Notes: generated by a model from the letters alone, not told the origin. DNA of 64,000 bases from Actinomadura viridilutea (GCA_003001795.1 PVNI01000001.1:372001-436000); one strand, 5' to 3'. Numbered from the stretch's first letter, positions 43,317 to 52,924 are shown. A program made the numbers and translations.

Positions 43317-43344
43317 TAGATAAGGTAGGTAATACCTTCGTCAA
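43317..43344 (-). promoter_or_regulatory. promoter and operator-like palindrome of the ABC importer operon
   Basis: On the minus strand TTGACG (43344-43339) and TATCTA (43322-43317) are 16 bases apart, predicting a start near 43310. The spacer is filled by the inverted repeat AAGGTA-GGTAA-TACCTT (43322-43338), placed where a bound repressor would block RNA polymerase. The regulator is not known; control by sulfur supply is inferred from the operon. Confidence 0.55.
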
Positions 43345-43365
43345 GTCCGGGACCCTCCGTGTCCG

Positions 43366-43396
43366 TTGGCTGAGCGACTGAGGGCATCGATAGGCT
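43366..43396 (+). promoter_or_regulatory. predicted promoter of eno
   Basis: TTGGCT (43366-43371) and TAGGCT (43391-43396) are 19 bases apart, giving a start near 43403 and a leader of about 29 bases. The -10 matches the TAGGCT form seen elsewhere in this window. Confidence 0.35.
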
Positions 43397-43422
43397 CAGG
43401 GGGCAAGTCGACCGCACCGTAG

Positions 43423-44721
<1,299 letters not shown>

Positions 44722-44741
44722 GCGCGGACGGGGAGGCTGCG

Positions 44742-45173
44742 GTGGCCCGCCGGCGGGACGACGAGGGCGGCGAGGAGCGCGCGCGCCCCGGCCGCAGGGG
44801 CGGCACGGCGCTGACGGGCCGTGCCGCCATCCTGGCGGTCGTCATGTGCGCCATCGCGCTCAGCCTCGCCTACCCCGTGCGCGAGTACGTGGCGCAGCGC
44901 CAGGAGATCGCCGAGCTCCGGCAGCAGGAGCGGGTCGCGCGCCGCGAGGTGGCCGAGCTGGAGCGGCGCAAGCGGCAGCTCGGCGACAAGTCGTACATTG
45001 AGCGGGAGGCCAAGCGGCGCCTCCACTACTGCATGCCGGGGGAGCGCTGCTTCATCGTCCTGGACGGCGGCGGCGCCGAACGAGAGCAGGCCAAGCCCGC
45101 CGGCCCCGCGCGCAAGGAGCCGTGGTACGTGACGCTCTGGCGGTCGGTCGAGCAGGCCGACCGCCCGCGCTGA
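44742..45173 (+). CDS. septum formation initiator FtsB/DivIC-type protein
   Basis: The 143-residue protein has a basic cytoplasmic N-terminus, one membrane helix (about 27-44, AAILAVVMCAIALSLAYP), a coiled coil (about 52-85, QEIAELRQQERVARREVAELERRK is split by the family heptads) and the conserved end DKSYIEREAKRRLHYCMPGE. DivIC/FtsB proteins bridge FtsL and FtsQ at the division septum. Position directly after eno is a standard actinobacterial arrangement. GTG 44742 is preceded by GGGGAGG. Confidence 0.88.
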   Translation: MARRRDDEGGEERARPGRRGGTALTGRAAILAVVMCAIALSLAYPVREYVAQRQEIAELRQQERVARREVAELERRKRQLGDKSYIEREAKRRLHYCMPGERCFIVLDGGGAEREQAKPAGPARKEPWYVTLWRSVEQADRPR

Positions 45174-45220
45174 TCCAGGGCCGAGGGCGCGGCGGGCCGG
45201 ATCCGCGGCGGGGAGACACG

Positions 45221-45856
45221 GTGGGGGAGAAGACGATCGACGAACGGGACCGGGCCGCCGTCGCGGCCCAGCTGCGGCGCGAGCCGCGCGGCCTGCGCCG
45301 CGTGGCCTACCGCTGCCCCTGCGGGCTGCCCGCCGTGATCGAGACGGCGCCGCGGCTGCCGGACGGCACGCCGTTCCCCACGCTGTTCTACCTGACCTGT
45401 CCGAAGGCGGCCTCGGCCGTCGGCACGCTGGAGGGCAGCGGGATCATGCGCGCGATGCAGGGGCGGCTGGCCGACGATCCCGCTCTGCGCGCCGCGTACG
45501 CCGCCGCCCACGACGACTACCTGCGGCGCCGCGACGAGGCGGCGCGCGAGGAGGGCGTCGAGCCGCTGCCGCCCGGCACCCAGAGCGCGGGCGGGATGCC
45601 CGAACGGGTCAAGTGCCTGCACGCGCTGGTCGCGCACGAGCTGGCCGTGCCCGGCGTCAACCCGTTCGGCCGCGAGGCCCTGGACGCGCTGCCCGAGTGG
45701 TGGCGCAAGGGCCCCTGCGTGGCCTGCGAGCCGCCCGCCGACCGCCGCGACGCCCCGCGCGACGCCGAAGAGCGGCCCTCGGCGCAGGACACCGCGCGGG
45801 ACGACCGGGAGCAGGACGACCGGGAGCAGGACGACAGGGAAGGCAGGGAACAGTGA
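45221..45856 (+). CDS. DUF501 protein
   Basis: The 211-residue protein matches the DUF501 family found between ftsB and ppx in actinobacteria: RDRAAVAAQLRREPRGLRR, YRCPCGLPAVIETAPRL, PFPTLFYLTCP, and RVKCLHALVAHELA. Several conserved Cys residues (CPCG, CP, C, and CVAC near the end) suggest metal binding, but no function is established. GTG 45221 has GGGAG 6 bases upstream. The C-terminus carries an in-frame 15-base tandem repeat (DREQD) and its stop overlaps the next GTG. Confidence 0.85.
   Translation: MGEKTIDERDRAAVAAQLRREPRGLRRVAYRCPCGLPAVIETAPRLPDGTPFPTLFYLTCPKAASAVGTLEGSGIMRAMQGRLADDPALRAAYAAAHDDYLRRRDEAAREEGVEPLPPGTQSAGGMPERVKCLHALVAHELAVPGVNPFGREALDALPEWWRKGPCVACEPPADRRDAPRDAEERPSAQDTARDDREQDDREQDDREGREQ
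45800..45829 (+). repeat. 15-bp in-frame tandem repeat near the DUF501 stop
   Basis: gacgaccgggagcag occurs at 45800-45814 and 45815-45829 identically, and a degenerate third copy follows at 45830. It codes for a repeated Asp-Asp-Arg-Glu-Gln pentapeptide, ending 27 bases before the stop. Confidence 0.88.
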
Positions 45857-46809
45857 CACGCGTCGCCGCCATCGACTGCGGGACCAACTCCGTCCGCCTC
45901 CTGATCGCCGACGTCGTGCCCGACGGGCCGTCCGGCGAGGGCACCCTGACCGACGTGGAGCGCCGCATGGAGATCGTGCGGCTCGGCGAGGGCGTCGACC
46001 GCACCGGCCGCCTGGCGCCCGAGGCGCTGGAGCGCACGTTCGCGGCGATGCGCGGCTACGCCGAGCTCATCGAGCGGCACGGCGCCGAGTCGGGGGAGGG
46101 GTCCGTCAAGGTGCGGGTGGTGGCCACCAGCGCCACCCGCGACGCCGCCAACCGGGACGAGTTCACCAAGGGCGTCGTGGACATCTTCGGCGTGGTCCCG
46201 GAGGTCATCAGCGGCGAGGAGGAGGCCGAGCTGTCGTTCGTCGGCGCCACCCGCGAGCTGGCGGAGCTGCGTCCGGCCCGTCCCTACCTGGTGGTCGACA
46301 TCGGCGGCGGCTCCACCGAGTTCGTGCTCGGCGGCTCGACGGTGCAGGCGGCCCGGTCGGTCGACATCGGCTGCGTCCGGATGACCGAGCGGCACCTGCG
46401 CGACGGCGACCCGCCCTCGCCCGAGCAGATCAGCGCGGCGGCCGCCGACATCGACGCCGCGCTGCACGAGGTGCGCCGCACCGTGCCGGTGGACGAGGCG
46501 CGCACGCTGGTGGGGCTGGCGGGCTCGGTCACCACGGTCGCGGGCATCGCGCTCGGCCTGAGCGAATACGACTCGGCCCGCATCCACCGGTCCCGCATCA
46601 CCGCCGCGCAGGTGCACGAGGTGACCCGCGACCTGCTGCACGCCACCCGCGCCGAACGCGCCGCGATCGGCGTCATGCACCCCGGCCGCGTCGACGTGAT
46701 CGGCGCGGGCGCGCTCATCCTGGACCGGATCATGCGCGAGTACGGGTTCGGCGCCGTGGTGGTCAGCGAGCACGACATCCTCGACGGCATCGCCTGGTCG
46801 CTCGCCTAG
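45853..46809 (+). CDS. Ppx/GppA-family phosphatase
   Basis: The 318-residue protein has the ASKHA-fold signature: phosphate-1 motif AAIDCGTNSVRLLIADV, VVATSATRDAANRD, EEEAELSFVGA, phosphate-2 motif LVVDIGGGSTEFVLG and adenosine-like motif GLAGSVTTVAGIALGL. Family enzymes hydrolyse polyphosphate or pppGpp. It is the short form without the C-terminal HD domain, as in actinobacterial Ppx1-type proteins. GTG 45853 overlaps the DUF501 stop and AGGGAA precedes it. Confidence 0.92.
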   Translation: MTRVAAIDCGTNSVRLLIADVVPDGPSGEGTLTDVERRMEIVRLGEGVDRTGRLAPEALERTFAAMRGYAELIERHGAESGEGSVKVRVVATSATRDAANRDEFTKGVVDIFGVVPEVISGEEEAELSFVGATRELAELRPARPYLVVDIGGGSTEFVLGGSTVQAARSVDIGCVRMTERHLRDGDPPSPEQISAAAADIDAALHEVRRTVPVDEARTLVGLAGSVTTVAGIALGLSEYDSARIHRSRITAAQVHEVTRDLLHATRAERAAIGVMHPGRVDVIGAGALILDRIMREYGFGAVVVSEHDILDGIAWSLA

Positions 46810-46871
46810 CGGGCCGCGGCCGTCAGGCGGTCGGCGCCGCGCGACGCCCCCGGCCCCGCCGGCCGGCGCGC

Positions 46872-47627
46872 CTAGCGCCCGACGGGCCGGACGGCGGCGA
46901 GCAGCTCGGGGATCAGCACGGCGTTGGGGTTCTGCCGGGGCACGTACAGCAGGGGCGCGCCGCCGTCGGACGGCTCGATCCACACGCGGGTGTCGTCCAC
47001 CACGGCGCCGCCGATCGCCGACCAGGGCAGCGACACACGAAGGCCGTGCACCCCGCCCGGATGCACGGTCAGTCCTTCGGCGACGTCCACCGGGTGGCCG
47101 GCGCGCACCCGTCCGGCGAGCTCGGCGACCAGGCGCCGCTCGGCGCGCTCGCGGCACAGCTCGGTCAGCCGCGTCCAGACCGCCTCCGCCTCGCCGCCCG
47201 GCAGGCGGGCGGAGTCGAGCACCACCTGCACCCGCGGCCCGCCGTGGAAGGGGTACCGGCCCGCCTGGAAGACGAAGGTGGCGACGGGGCCGTGCGCCGA
47301 CACGGCGACGTGCGGGTCGCCCGGCACGGTGACCGCCCAGTAGGCCACCCACTCCACCAGCGACCACGCCAGCACGGAGGCGCCGTAGGAGACCACGTCG
47401 TCGTCGGCGTGCAGCGCGACGCCGTCCACGACCACGTCCAGCGGCTGGGAGCGCGCCGCCGGGGCGGCGCCGCCGGAGTCCTGCCCGGGCGGCGGGGCCT
47501 GGTGCGGCGGATCCTCCGGCGGGCCCCCGGGCGGCTGCGGGTTGACGTGGCGGGTCCAGTTCTGGCCGTCCCACCAGCGCAGACTTGCGGTGCCGTAGGG
47601 GTCGGGGTACCAGCCTGGTTGCGACAA
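46872..47627 (-). CDS. DUF2510-containing hypothetical protein
   Basis: The 251-residue protein begins with a DUF2510 module (PGWYPDPYGTASLRWWDGQNWT), a short Trp-rich motif common in actinobacterial membrane and secreted proteins, then a Pro-rich linker (30-60), then an unrecognised alpha/beta domain (60-251). There is no membrane helix or signal peptide. The start is TTG 47627, supported by GGAGG 6-7 bases upstream; the nearby ATG is in another frame. Function is unknown. It is convergent with ppx and divergent from the glycosylase gene. Confidence 0.72.
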   Translation of the reverse strand: MSQPGWYPDPYGTASLRWWDGQNWTRHVNPQPPGGPPEDPPHQAPPPGQDSGGAAPAARSQPLDVVVDGVALHADDDVVSYGASVLAWSLVEWVAYWAVTVPGDPHVAVSAHGPVATFVFQAGRYPFHGGPRVQVVLDSARLPGGEAEAVWTRLTELCRERAERRLVAELAGRVRAGHPVDVAEGLTVHPGGVHGLRVSLPWSAIGGAVVDDTRVWIEPSDGGAPLLYVPRQNPNAVLIPELLAAVRPVGR

Positions 47628-47750
47628 GGCATGCCTCCGCGTCTCATGCCGTGCCGGACACCGCCTCCCCGACCGGCGAGTCGAATCGTACCGAGAAGCA
47701 GGTCAGCGCACGATGCCTGAACGGCGTGCCCCGCGTGGCAGGATCGGGAC

Positions 47751-48599
47751 ATGACCAGCCCGCACGCCCCGAACGCAGGTTCGTCCGCCCGGGCCCGGTT
47801 CGTTCCGCCCGGCACGGGGTGGCCGGAGGACCCCGCGACCCCCGACACGCCCGTGGCGCACACCGCGCAGGAGGTCGCCGAGCTGGCGGACAAGGCGGCC
47901 GACCTGGCCGAGCTGTGCGCCCGCCAATCGGTGTGCCGGGCCTGCGACCGGCTCGTCGAATGGCGGGAGCGCGTCGCGGTCGAGCGGCGCCGGGCGTTCG
48001 CCGACCAGCGCTACTGGGGGCGGCCGGTGCCCGGCTGGGGCGACCCCGAGCCGCGCCTGCTGATCGTCGGGCTGGCCCCGGCCGCGCACGGCGGCAACCG
48101 CACCGGACGGATCTTCACCGGCGACCGCTCCGGCGACTGGCTGTTCGCGTCGCTGCACCGGGTCGGCCTGGCGGCCCGGCCCACCAGCGTGCGCGCGGGG
48201 GACGGCCAGCGGCTGCTGGGCGCGCGGGTGGCCGCCACCGTGCGCTGCGCCCCGCCCGGCAATAAGCCCACCTCCGCCGAGCGGGCCGCCTGCCTGCCGT
48301 GGCTGGCGCGCGAGGTCGCCGAGGTCGCGCGCAGCGTCCGCTGCGTCGTCGCGCTGGGCGGGTACGCCTGGCAGGGCGTGTGGCCCGCGCTCAAGCAGGC
48401 CGGGTACGGGCTGCCGCGTCCGCGCCCGCCGTTCGGGCACGGCGCGCGGGTCGAGCTCGTTCCGCCCGCGGGCGCGGGGCCCGCGGTGACGCTGCTGGGC
48501 TGCTACCACCCCAGCCAGCAGAACACGTTCACGGGCCGATTGACCGAAGAGATGCTGGACGCGGTGTTCACCGAGGCCAAGGCGCTGGCCGGGCTGTGA
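47751..48599 (+). CDS. type V (UdgB-like) uracil-DNA glycosylase
   Basis: Family 5 enzymes remove uracil, hypoxanthine and related bases from DNA. The 282-residue protein has Cys residues at 56, 62 and 65 as part of an iron-sulfur cluster, followed by further Cys ligands ([19 protein letters not shown]). The active-site motif [22 protein letters not shown] starts near 107, and the C-terminal [13 protein letters not shown] motif contains the His that contacts the DNA minor groove. The lack of the Asp used by other families fits family 5. ATG 47751 follows AGGATC. A 14-bp hairpin closes the gene. Confidence 0.9.
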   Translation: MTSPHAPNAGSSARARFVPPGTGWPEDPATPDTPVAHTAQEVAELADKAADLAELCARQSVCRACDRLVEWRERVAVERRRAFADQRYWGRPVPGWGDPEPRLLIVGLAPAAHGGNRTGRIFTGDRSGDWLFASLHRVGLAARPTSVRAGDGQRLLGARVAATVRCAPPGNKPTSAERAACLPWLAREVAEVARSVRCVVALGGYAWQGVWPALKQAGYGLPRPRPPFGHGARVELVPPAGAGPAVTLLGCYHPSQQNTFTGRLTEEMLDAVFTEAKALAGL

Positions 48600-48650
48600 G
48601 GGGCCGCCCTCGGGCGGGGCGGTGACCGCCGCCGCGGCCCGGACGGCGCG

Positions 48651-48692
48651 GGCACCGGGCAGAGCCGCCCCCGTTGGACTCTGCCCGGTGCC
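48651..48692 (+). terminator. 14-bp hairpin after the glycosylase gene
   Basis: Bases 48651-48664 pair perfectly with 48679-48692, loop 14 bases. It lies about 52 bases after the stop and has no T run. Confidence 0.6.
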
Positions 48693-48815
48693 GCCTCCGC
48701 CGTTCCGTGCGGTACATCCCTGTAGATGCCGGGACGGGGCCGCGGGTTCGGGCGAGTCGCCGCAATCGGAGGCGGCTCGGCGTGATCCGGACGCAATCGG
48801 GGGTACCGCTGCCGT

Positions 48816-50177
48816 ATGTCTGCTCAGTCCATCCCGGACGGCGCCACGCGCATCGTGATCGTCGGCGGCGGCTACGTCGGCACGTACACCGCCCTCCGCC
48901 TGCAACGCCGGCTCAAAGGGCCGCTCACCCGGCGGGAGATCGTCATCACGGTGATCAACCCGCAGTCCTACATGACCTACCAGCCGTTCCTCCCGGAGGC
49001 CGCGGCCGGGAACCTGGAACCGCGCCACGTCGTCGCGCCGCTGCGCAAGATCCTCCGGCGGTGCCGCGTCGTCACCGGCCACGTGACCCGGATCTCCCAT
49101 GCCCGGCGGTGCGTGTCGGTGTGCCCGGCCGGGGCGGACGCCGTCCCCGACGGCCTGGTGGACGTGCCGTACGACTACCTGGTGGTGGCCGTCGGGTCGG
49201 TCTCGCGCACCCTGCCGATCCCCGGGCTGGCCGAGTGCGGCATCGGCTTCAAGACCGTCGAAGAGGCCATCTACCTGCGCAACCACGTGCTGCGCCAGTT
49301 GGACATCGCCGCGTCGGTCCGCGACCCGCGGGCCCGGCAGCGCGCGTTGACCTTCGTGTTCGTCGGCGGCGGCTTCGCCGGCGTGGAGGCGCTGGGCGAG
49401 CTGGAGGACATGGCCCGCGACGCCTGCCGCTGGTATCCGGGGCTGGACGCCCGCGAGATGCGCTGGATCCTCGTCGAGGCCACCGACCGCATCCTGCCCG
49501 AGGTCGGCGCGGAGATGGGCCGCTGGACCGTGGCGGCGCTGCGCGCCCGCGGCATCGAGGTCCGGCTGAACACGCTGCTGAAGTCCGCCGAGGACCACCG
49601 CATCGTGCTCAGCGACGGCGACGCGTTCGACGCCGGCACGCTGGTGTGGACGGCGGGCGTCAAGCCGCATCCGGTGGTGCGGGAGAGCGACCTGCCGATC
49701 GACGACAAGGGGCGGCTCAAGGCCACCGCGGAGCTGACCGTCGAGGGCGTCCCGCACGTCTACGCCGCGGGCGACAACGCCGCCGTCCCCGACCTGACCT
49801 CGCCGGGCGCCTACACCGCCCCGAACGCCCAGCACGCGGTCCGGCAGGCCAAGCGCCTGGCCGACAACATCATCGCCGACCTGCGCGGCCTGCCGCGCAA
49901 GCCGTACGTCCACAAGTACGTGGGCTCGGTGGCGAGCCTGGGGCTGCGCAAGGGCGTGGCGAACGTCTACGGCATCCAGCTCACGGGCGCTCCTGCGTGG
50001 TTCCTGCACCGGACCTACCACCTGTCCCGGATGCCCACGCTGAACCGTAAGATACGGATCACCGGCGACTGGACGCTCGCGGCGTTCTTCCAGAGAGAGA
50101 TCGTCTCGCTCGGTGCGCTGCAGGCTCCGCGCAAGGAGTTCGAACTGGCGGCCGGTCGACGGCAGCTCGACCGGTGA
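48816..50177 (+). CDS. ndh: type II NADH dehydrogenase
   Basis: NDH-2 passes electrons from NADH to menaquinone without pumping protons, on the inner membrane face. The 453-residue protein has the FAD site IVIVGGGYVGTYTALRL near residue 13, PQSYMTYQPFLPEAAAGNLEPRH, the NAD site FVFVGGGFAGVEALGE near 180, and the AAGDNAAVPDL FAD motif near 320. An amphipathic C-terminus (LSRMPTLNRKIRI, WTLAAFFQREIVSL) would bind the membrane. ATG 48816 follows about 120 bases of non-coding sequence after the hairpin. A close relation to other FAD disulfide reductases is possible, but the QPFLPEAAAG block is typical for NDH-2. Confidence 0.88.
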   Translation: MSAQSIPDGATRIVIVGGGYVGTYTALRLQRRLKGPLTRREIVITVINPQSYMTYQPFLPEAAAGNLEPRHVVAPLRKILRRCRVVTGHVTRISHARRCVSVCPAGADAVPDGLVDVPYDYLVVAVGSVSRTLPIPGLAECGIGFKTVEEAIYLRNHVLRQLDIAASVRDPRARQRALTFVFVGGGFAGVEALGELEDMARDACRWYPGLDAREMRWILVEATDRILPEVGAEMGRWTVAALRARGIEVRLNTLLKSAEDHRIVLSDGDAFDAGTLVWTAGVKPHPVVRESDLPIDDKGRLKATAELTVEGVPHVYAAGDNAAVPDLTSPGAYTAPNAQHAVRQAKRLADNIIADLRGLPRKPYVHKYVGSVASLGLRKGVANVYGIQLTGAPAWFLHRTYHLSRMPTLNRKIRITGDWTLAAFFQREIVSLGALQAPRKEFELAAGRRQLDR

Positions 50178-50257
50178 GCGCGGCCCGCCGAGCTGTGGGG
50201 GGCGGACCGGCCGCGGCGCACCGGCCACGCGACACCGTGAGAGGAGGCGCGCCCGGT

Positions 50258-50278
50258 ATGCGCGGTGAATCGAGGTGA
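50258..50278 (+). other. possible six-codon leader reading frame
   Basis: GAGGAGG (50241-50247) is followed 10 bases later by ATG 50258 and a six-codon frame (MRGESR) whose TGA overlaps the GTG of the methyltransferase. The strong ribosome site serves this frame better than the GTG. Translational coupling is possible but unproven. Confidence 0.35.
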
Positions 50279-51549
50279 GGAACGACGGGGTCGCCGCCCG
50301 GCTCGCCCCGCTGCTGACCCGCATCATGCTGGGGGCGGACGAGGACGGGCAGGCCGCCGACGATCTGCCGATCCGGGTCCGGGCCTGGGACGGCAGCGCC
50401 ATCGGGCCCGCGGGGGCGCCCACCTTCGTCATCCGACACCGCAGGGCGCTGCGCCGGCTGCTGTGGAAGCCCGGCGAGATGGGCCTGGTCCGCGCGTACG
50501 TCGCCGGTGAACTGGACATCGAGGGCGACGTGTTCGCCGCGCTCGGCGCGGTGCAGCGCGTCATGCGCAGCGGCGACGAGCCGATCCGGCTGAGCAGCGA
50601 CGACAAGCGCGAGATCGTGCGCACCGCCGTCACGCTCGGCGCGGTCGGCCCCGAGCCCAAGCCGCCGCCGGAGGAGTTCCCCACCGCGGGCCGCGGCGAC
50701 GTGGACGGGCCGCTGCGCGAGTCCGCCGCGTTCTTCTCCCGCCTGCTCGGCCCCACCATGGCGCACGGCACCGGGCTGTGGGACGACGCCGTCGACCTGC
50801 AGGACGCCCAGCGCGCCGCGCTCGACTCGGTCATCGAGCGGCTCGGGCTGTTCCCCGGGGCGCGCGTGCTCGACCTCAACTGCGGGTGGGGCGCGTTCGC
50901 GCTCCCGGCCGCGTCCGCGCACGGCGCCCGGGTGGTCGCTTTGGCACGTTCCCGAGCCCAGGTCGACCACGTCCGCGAACGCGCCGAGGAGACGGGCGTC
51001 GCCGAGCTGGTGGAGGTCGGCCTGCGCGACGCCGACCTCACCGGCGCGGGCGACGGCCCCTACGACGCCATCGTGGGCCTGGCCGGTCTGGAGACCCTCG
51101 ACCGGGTCTTCCCCCGGCTGTACGACCTGCTGGCCCCGGGAGGCCGGCTGGTGATCCAGCAGCCGGTGCGCCGTCCCGGCCGCCACCGCGTCCGCCGCAC
51201 CTTCACCACCAGCTACATGTTCCCCGAGGACGGCGAGCTGCGGCCCCTGGCCGAGCTGGTGAGCGCGCTGGAGGAGGTGGGCCTGGAGGTGCGCTCCGTC
51301 GGCGCGCTGCGCGAGCACCACGCGCGCACGCTGCGGGCCTGGGCGGCGAACCTGCAGCGCCGCTGGGACGAGTGCGCCGAGCTGGCCGGCCCCGGCCGGG
51401 TCCGGGTGTGGCTGCTCTACCTGGCCGCGTCCGCCCTGGCCTGCGAGAGCGGGCGCATCGGCGTCCACGAAATCTGCGCCATTCGCCGTGACCGCGACGG
51501 ACGCGCCGGCGTTACCCTGGTGGAGGGACGAGCGGTCATGAGCGGCTGA
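50275..51549 (+). CDS. cyclopropane-fatty-acid-synthase-like methyltransferase
   Basis: The 424-residue protein has the N-terminal extension of CFA synthases (LRRLLWKPGEMGLVRAYVAGELDIEGD) and a SAM domain with the motif VLDLNCGWGAFALPAA near residue 200, GPYDAIVGLAGLETL, and the substrate region TTSYMFPEDGELRPL. Such enzymes add a methylene or methyl group to unsaturated phospholipid acyl chains at the membrane. The usual VLDIGCGWG is altered to VLDLNCGWG, and a YSCAYW-like segment is not obvious, so activity should not be taken as certain. The start GTG 50275 overlaps a tiny upstream frame. Confidence 0.8.
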   Translation: MRNDGVAARLAPLLTRIMLGADEDGQAADDLPIRVRAWDGSAIGPAGAPTFVIRHRRALRRLLWKPGEMGLVRAYVAGELDIEGDVFAALGAVQRVMRSGDEPIRLSSDDKREIVRTAVTLGAVGPEPKPPPEEFPTAGRGDVDGPLRESAAFFSRLLGPTMAHGTGLWDDAVDLQDAQRAALDSVIERLGLFPGARVLDLNCGWGAFALPAASAHGARVVALARSRAQVDHVRERAEETGVAELVEVGLRDADLTGAGDGPYDAIVGLAGLETLDRVFPRLYDLLAPGGRLVIQQPVRRPGRHRVRRTFTTSYMFPEDGELRPLAELVSALEEVGLEVRSVGALREHHARTLRAWAANLQRRWDECAELAGPGRVRVWLLYLAASALACESGRIGVHEICAIRRDRDGRAGVTLVEGRAVMSG

Positions 51550-51739
51550 GCCGTGTCTTTTCCCGATCTCGCGTCCGGCGACCGCACGACCGCCACCGGT
51601 CGCAGATCATCCCGCTGACCAGCCGGTTCGTGCCGGTCGCCGGAACGGCCCGATTCGCTGTAAAACGTCCGTCGCCCGATTTGCGACAATCGTCGGTCTG
51701 GTTGAAAAATTCGCCCGCAGAGTGTTCGAAGAACCTGGG

Positions 51740-51745
51740 TATGAT
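51740..51745 (+). promoter_or_regulatory. -10 element directly before the tRNA gene
   Basis: TATGAT ends 6 bases before the tRNA, so transcription would begin at or within one base of the mature 5' end. A -35 hexamer at normal spacing is not clear; TTGAAA at 51702 is too far. Confidence 0.45.
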
Positions 51746-51751
51746 GACGCC

Positions 51752-51824
51752 GCCCCTGTAGCCCAATGGCAGAGGCAGGCTCCCTAAAAGAGCTTTTGTG
51801 TCGGTTCGAATCCGACCGGGGGCA
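51752..51824 (+). tRNA. tRNA with UAA anticodon, short variable arm and C33
   Basis: A full cloverleaf can be drawn: acceptor 51752-51758 with 51817-51823 (7 pairs, one U-G), D stem 51761-51763 with 51774-51776, anticodon stem 51778-51782 with 51790-51794, and T stem 51800-51804 with 51812-51816 enclosing the standard TTCGAAT loop. The anticodon loop is CCTAAAA, so the anticodon is UAA (leucine codon UUA) and position 33 is C instead of the nearly universal U. The variable region is only five bases, whereas tRNA-Leu normally has a long arm. Discriminator base A124 is followed by CGA, so CCA is not encoded. The identity is uncertain; Leu by anticodon only. Confidence 0.75.
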
Positions 51825-51888
51825 CGAGTCGGGGCGCGCCGGGCGGGCGTCGGGCGCCCTCGCCGCCGCCCGCGGCGACCGTCCGGGA

Positions 51889-51928
51889 ACGACGACGCCG
51901 CACCGTGTCCGCGGTGCGGCGTCGTCGT
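51889..51928 (+). terminator. 17-bp hairpin downstream of the tRNA
   Basis: Bases 51889-51905 pair perfectly with 51912-51928, loop 6 bases, 65 bases after the tRNA. It probably ends the tRNA transcript; there is no T run. The rest of the 51550-52111 gap holds no gene. Confidence 0.65.
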
Positions 51929-52047
51929 GTCCGGCATGGCCCATGCGCCGTCGATGATCGAGAAGAAGTCCGCGGTCGATGCGCCGAGCGCGCCCGGCGT
52001 CCGCGGCCGAAGGACGCGCGACTGATATCAAGCTGACATATCTTCGG

Positions 52048-52073
52048 GGAACACCGGGAACGCCTCCCGCGTC
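52048..52073 (+). promoter_or_regulatory. possible ECF-sigma promoter before the Bax-inhibitor-like gene
   Basis: GGAAC (52048-52052) and GTC (52071-52073) are 18 bases apart, resembling the GGAAC/T-N16-18-GTT/GTC pattern of actinobacterial stress sigma factors. A second GGGAAC lies within the spacer. This is weak evidence. Confidence 0.28.
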
Positions 52074-52111
52074 TAGACTGATCGGAGAGGTCAGCCACTG
52101 TGGAGGCACCG

Positions 52112-52924
52112 ATGGAAAGCAGGAACCCCGCCTTCCGGGGCAATGCCTTCGGGCGGCAGGCGGGAGGGTACGGTTACGGCGCGCCGACGCCCCAGCAGCT
52201 GCACGAGATGTACAACGCGCCCTCGTACGTGCCGCCAGCGCCGCCGGCCGTCCGGCCCATGACGATCGACGACGTCGTCGTCCGAGGCTTCCTCTCGCTG
52301 GTGACGCTGGTGGTCGCCGCGGCGCTGTCCTGGACGCTGGTGCCCACCGAACTGGCCCTGCCGGTGCTGGCCGTCGCGGTCATCGCCGAGCTGGGCATCT
52401 GGGCGTTCATCACCTTCGGGCAGAAGGCCAACGCCCCGCTGGTGCTGGCGTTCGCCGCGGTGTACGGCGTCGCGGTCGGCATCATCAGCCACGCCTACAA
52501 CGACCTCTACCACGGCGTGGTGTTCCAGGCGGTGGTCGGCACGGCGCTGGCGTTCGGGGCGATGCTCGCCGTCCACTCGCTGCGCATCATCCGCGTCACG
52601 CCCAAGTTCACCAAGTACGTCATCGGGGCGGGCTTCGCGCTGGTCGGCCTGATGCTGATCAATCTGGTCGTCCAGCTGTTCGGCGTCGAGGACGGCATCG
52701 GCATCCGCGACCCGGGCAACCCGCTGGCCTACGTCTTCAGCGTGGCGGCCATCCTGCTCGGCTGCCTGTTCCTCCTGCTCGACTTCGACTCCATCGAGCA
52801 GGGCGTGCGGGCCGGGGCGCCGGAGAAGTTCGCCTGGTACTGCGCGTTCGGGCTGGTGCTCAGCCTGGTGTGGATCTACCTGGAGCTGCTGCGGTTCATC
52901 TCCTACTTCTCCGGCAGGGACTGA
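52112..52924 (+). CDS. Bax inhibitor-1/YccA-family membrane protein
   Basis: The 270-residue protein has a 50-residue Gly/Tyr/Pro-rich cytoplasmic start (GGYGYGAPTPQQLHEMYNAPSYVPP) and then seven predicted membrane helices ending near FGLVLSLVWIYLELLRFI. The last part has the paired Asp region (LLLDFDSIEQG) that forms the pH-sensing di-aspartyl site in BsYetJ-type calcium channels. Family members are calcium leak channels or protease regulators; the role here is unknown. ATG 52112 is preceded by GGAGG at 5 bases; the in-frame GTG 52100 would overlap that site. Confidence 0.88.
   Translation: MESRNPAFRGNAFGRQAGGYGYGAPTPQQLHEMYNAPSYVPPAPPAVRPMTIDDVVVRGFLSLVTLVVAAALSWTLVPTELALPVLAVAVIAELGIWAFITFGQKANAPLVLAFAAVYGVAVGIISHAYNDLYHGVVFQAVVGTALAFGAMLAVHSLRIIRVTPKFTKYVIGAGFALVGLMLINLVVQLFGVEDGIGIRDPGNPLAYVFSVAAILLGCLFLLLDFDSIEQGVRAGAPEKFAWYCAFGLVLSLVWIYLELLRFISYFSGRD

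Noticed and set aside
51752..51824. ordinary tRNA-Leu, or tRNA-Arg with anticodon CCU
   Set aside because: The variable arm is too short for tRNA-Leu. Reading CCU as anticodon breaks the closing pair of the anticodon stem (C-A), whereas UAA gives five good pairs.
51752..51928. tRNA-associated integration site of a mobile element
   Set aside because: No integrase, excisionase or direct copy of the tRNA 3' end was found in the flanking sequence; neighbours look chromosomal.
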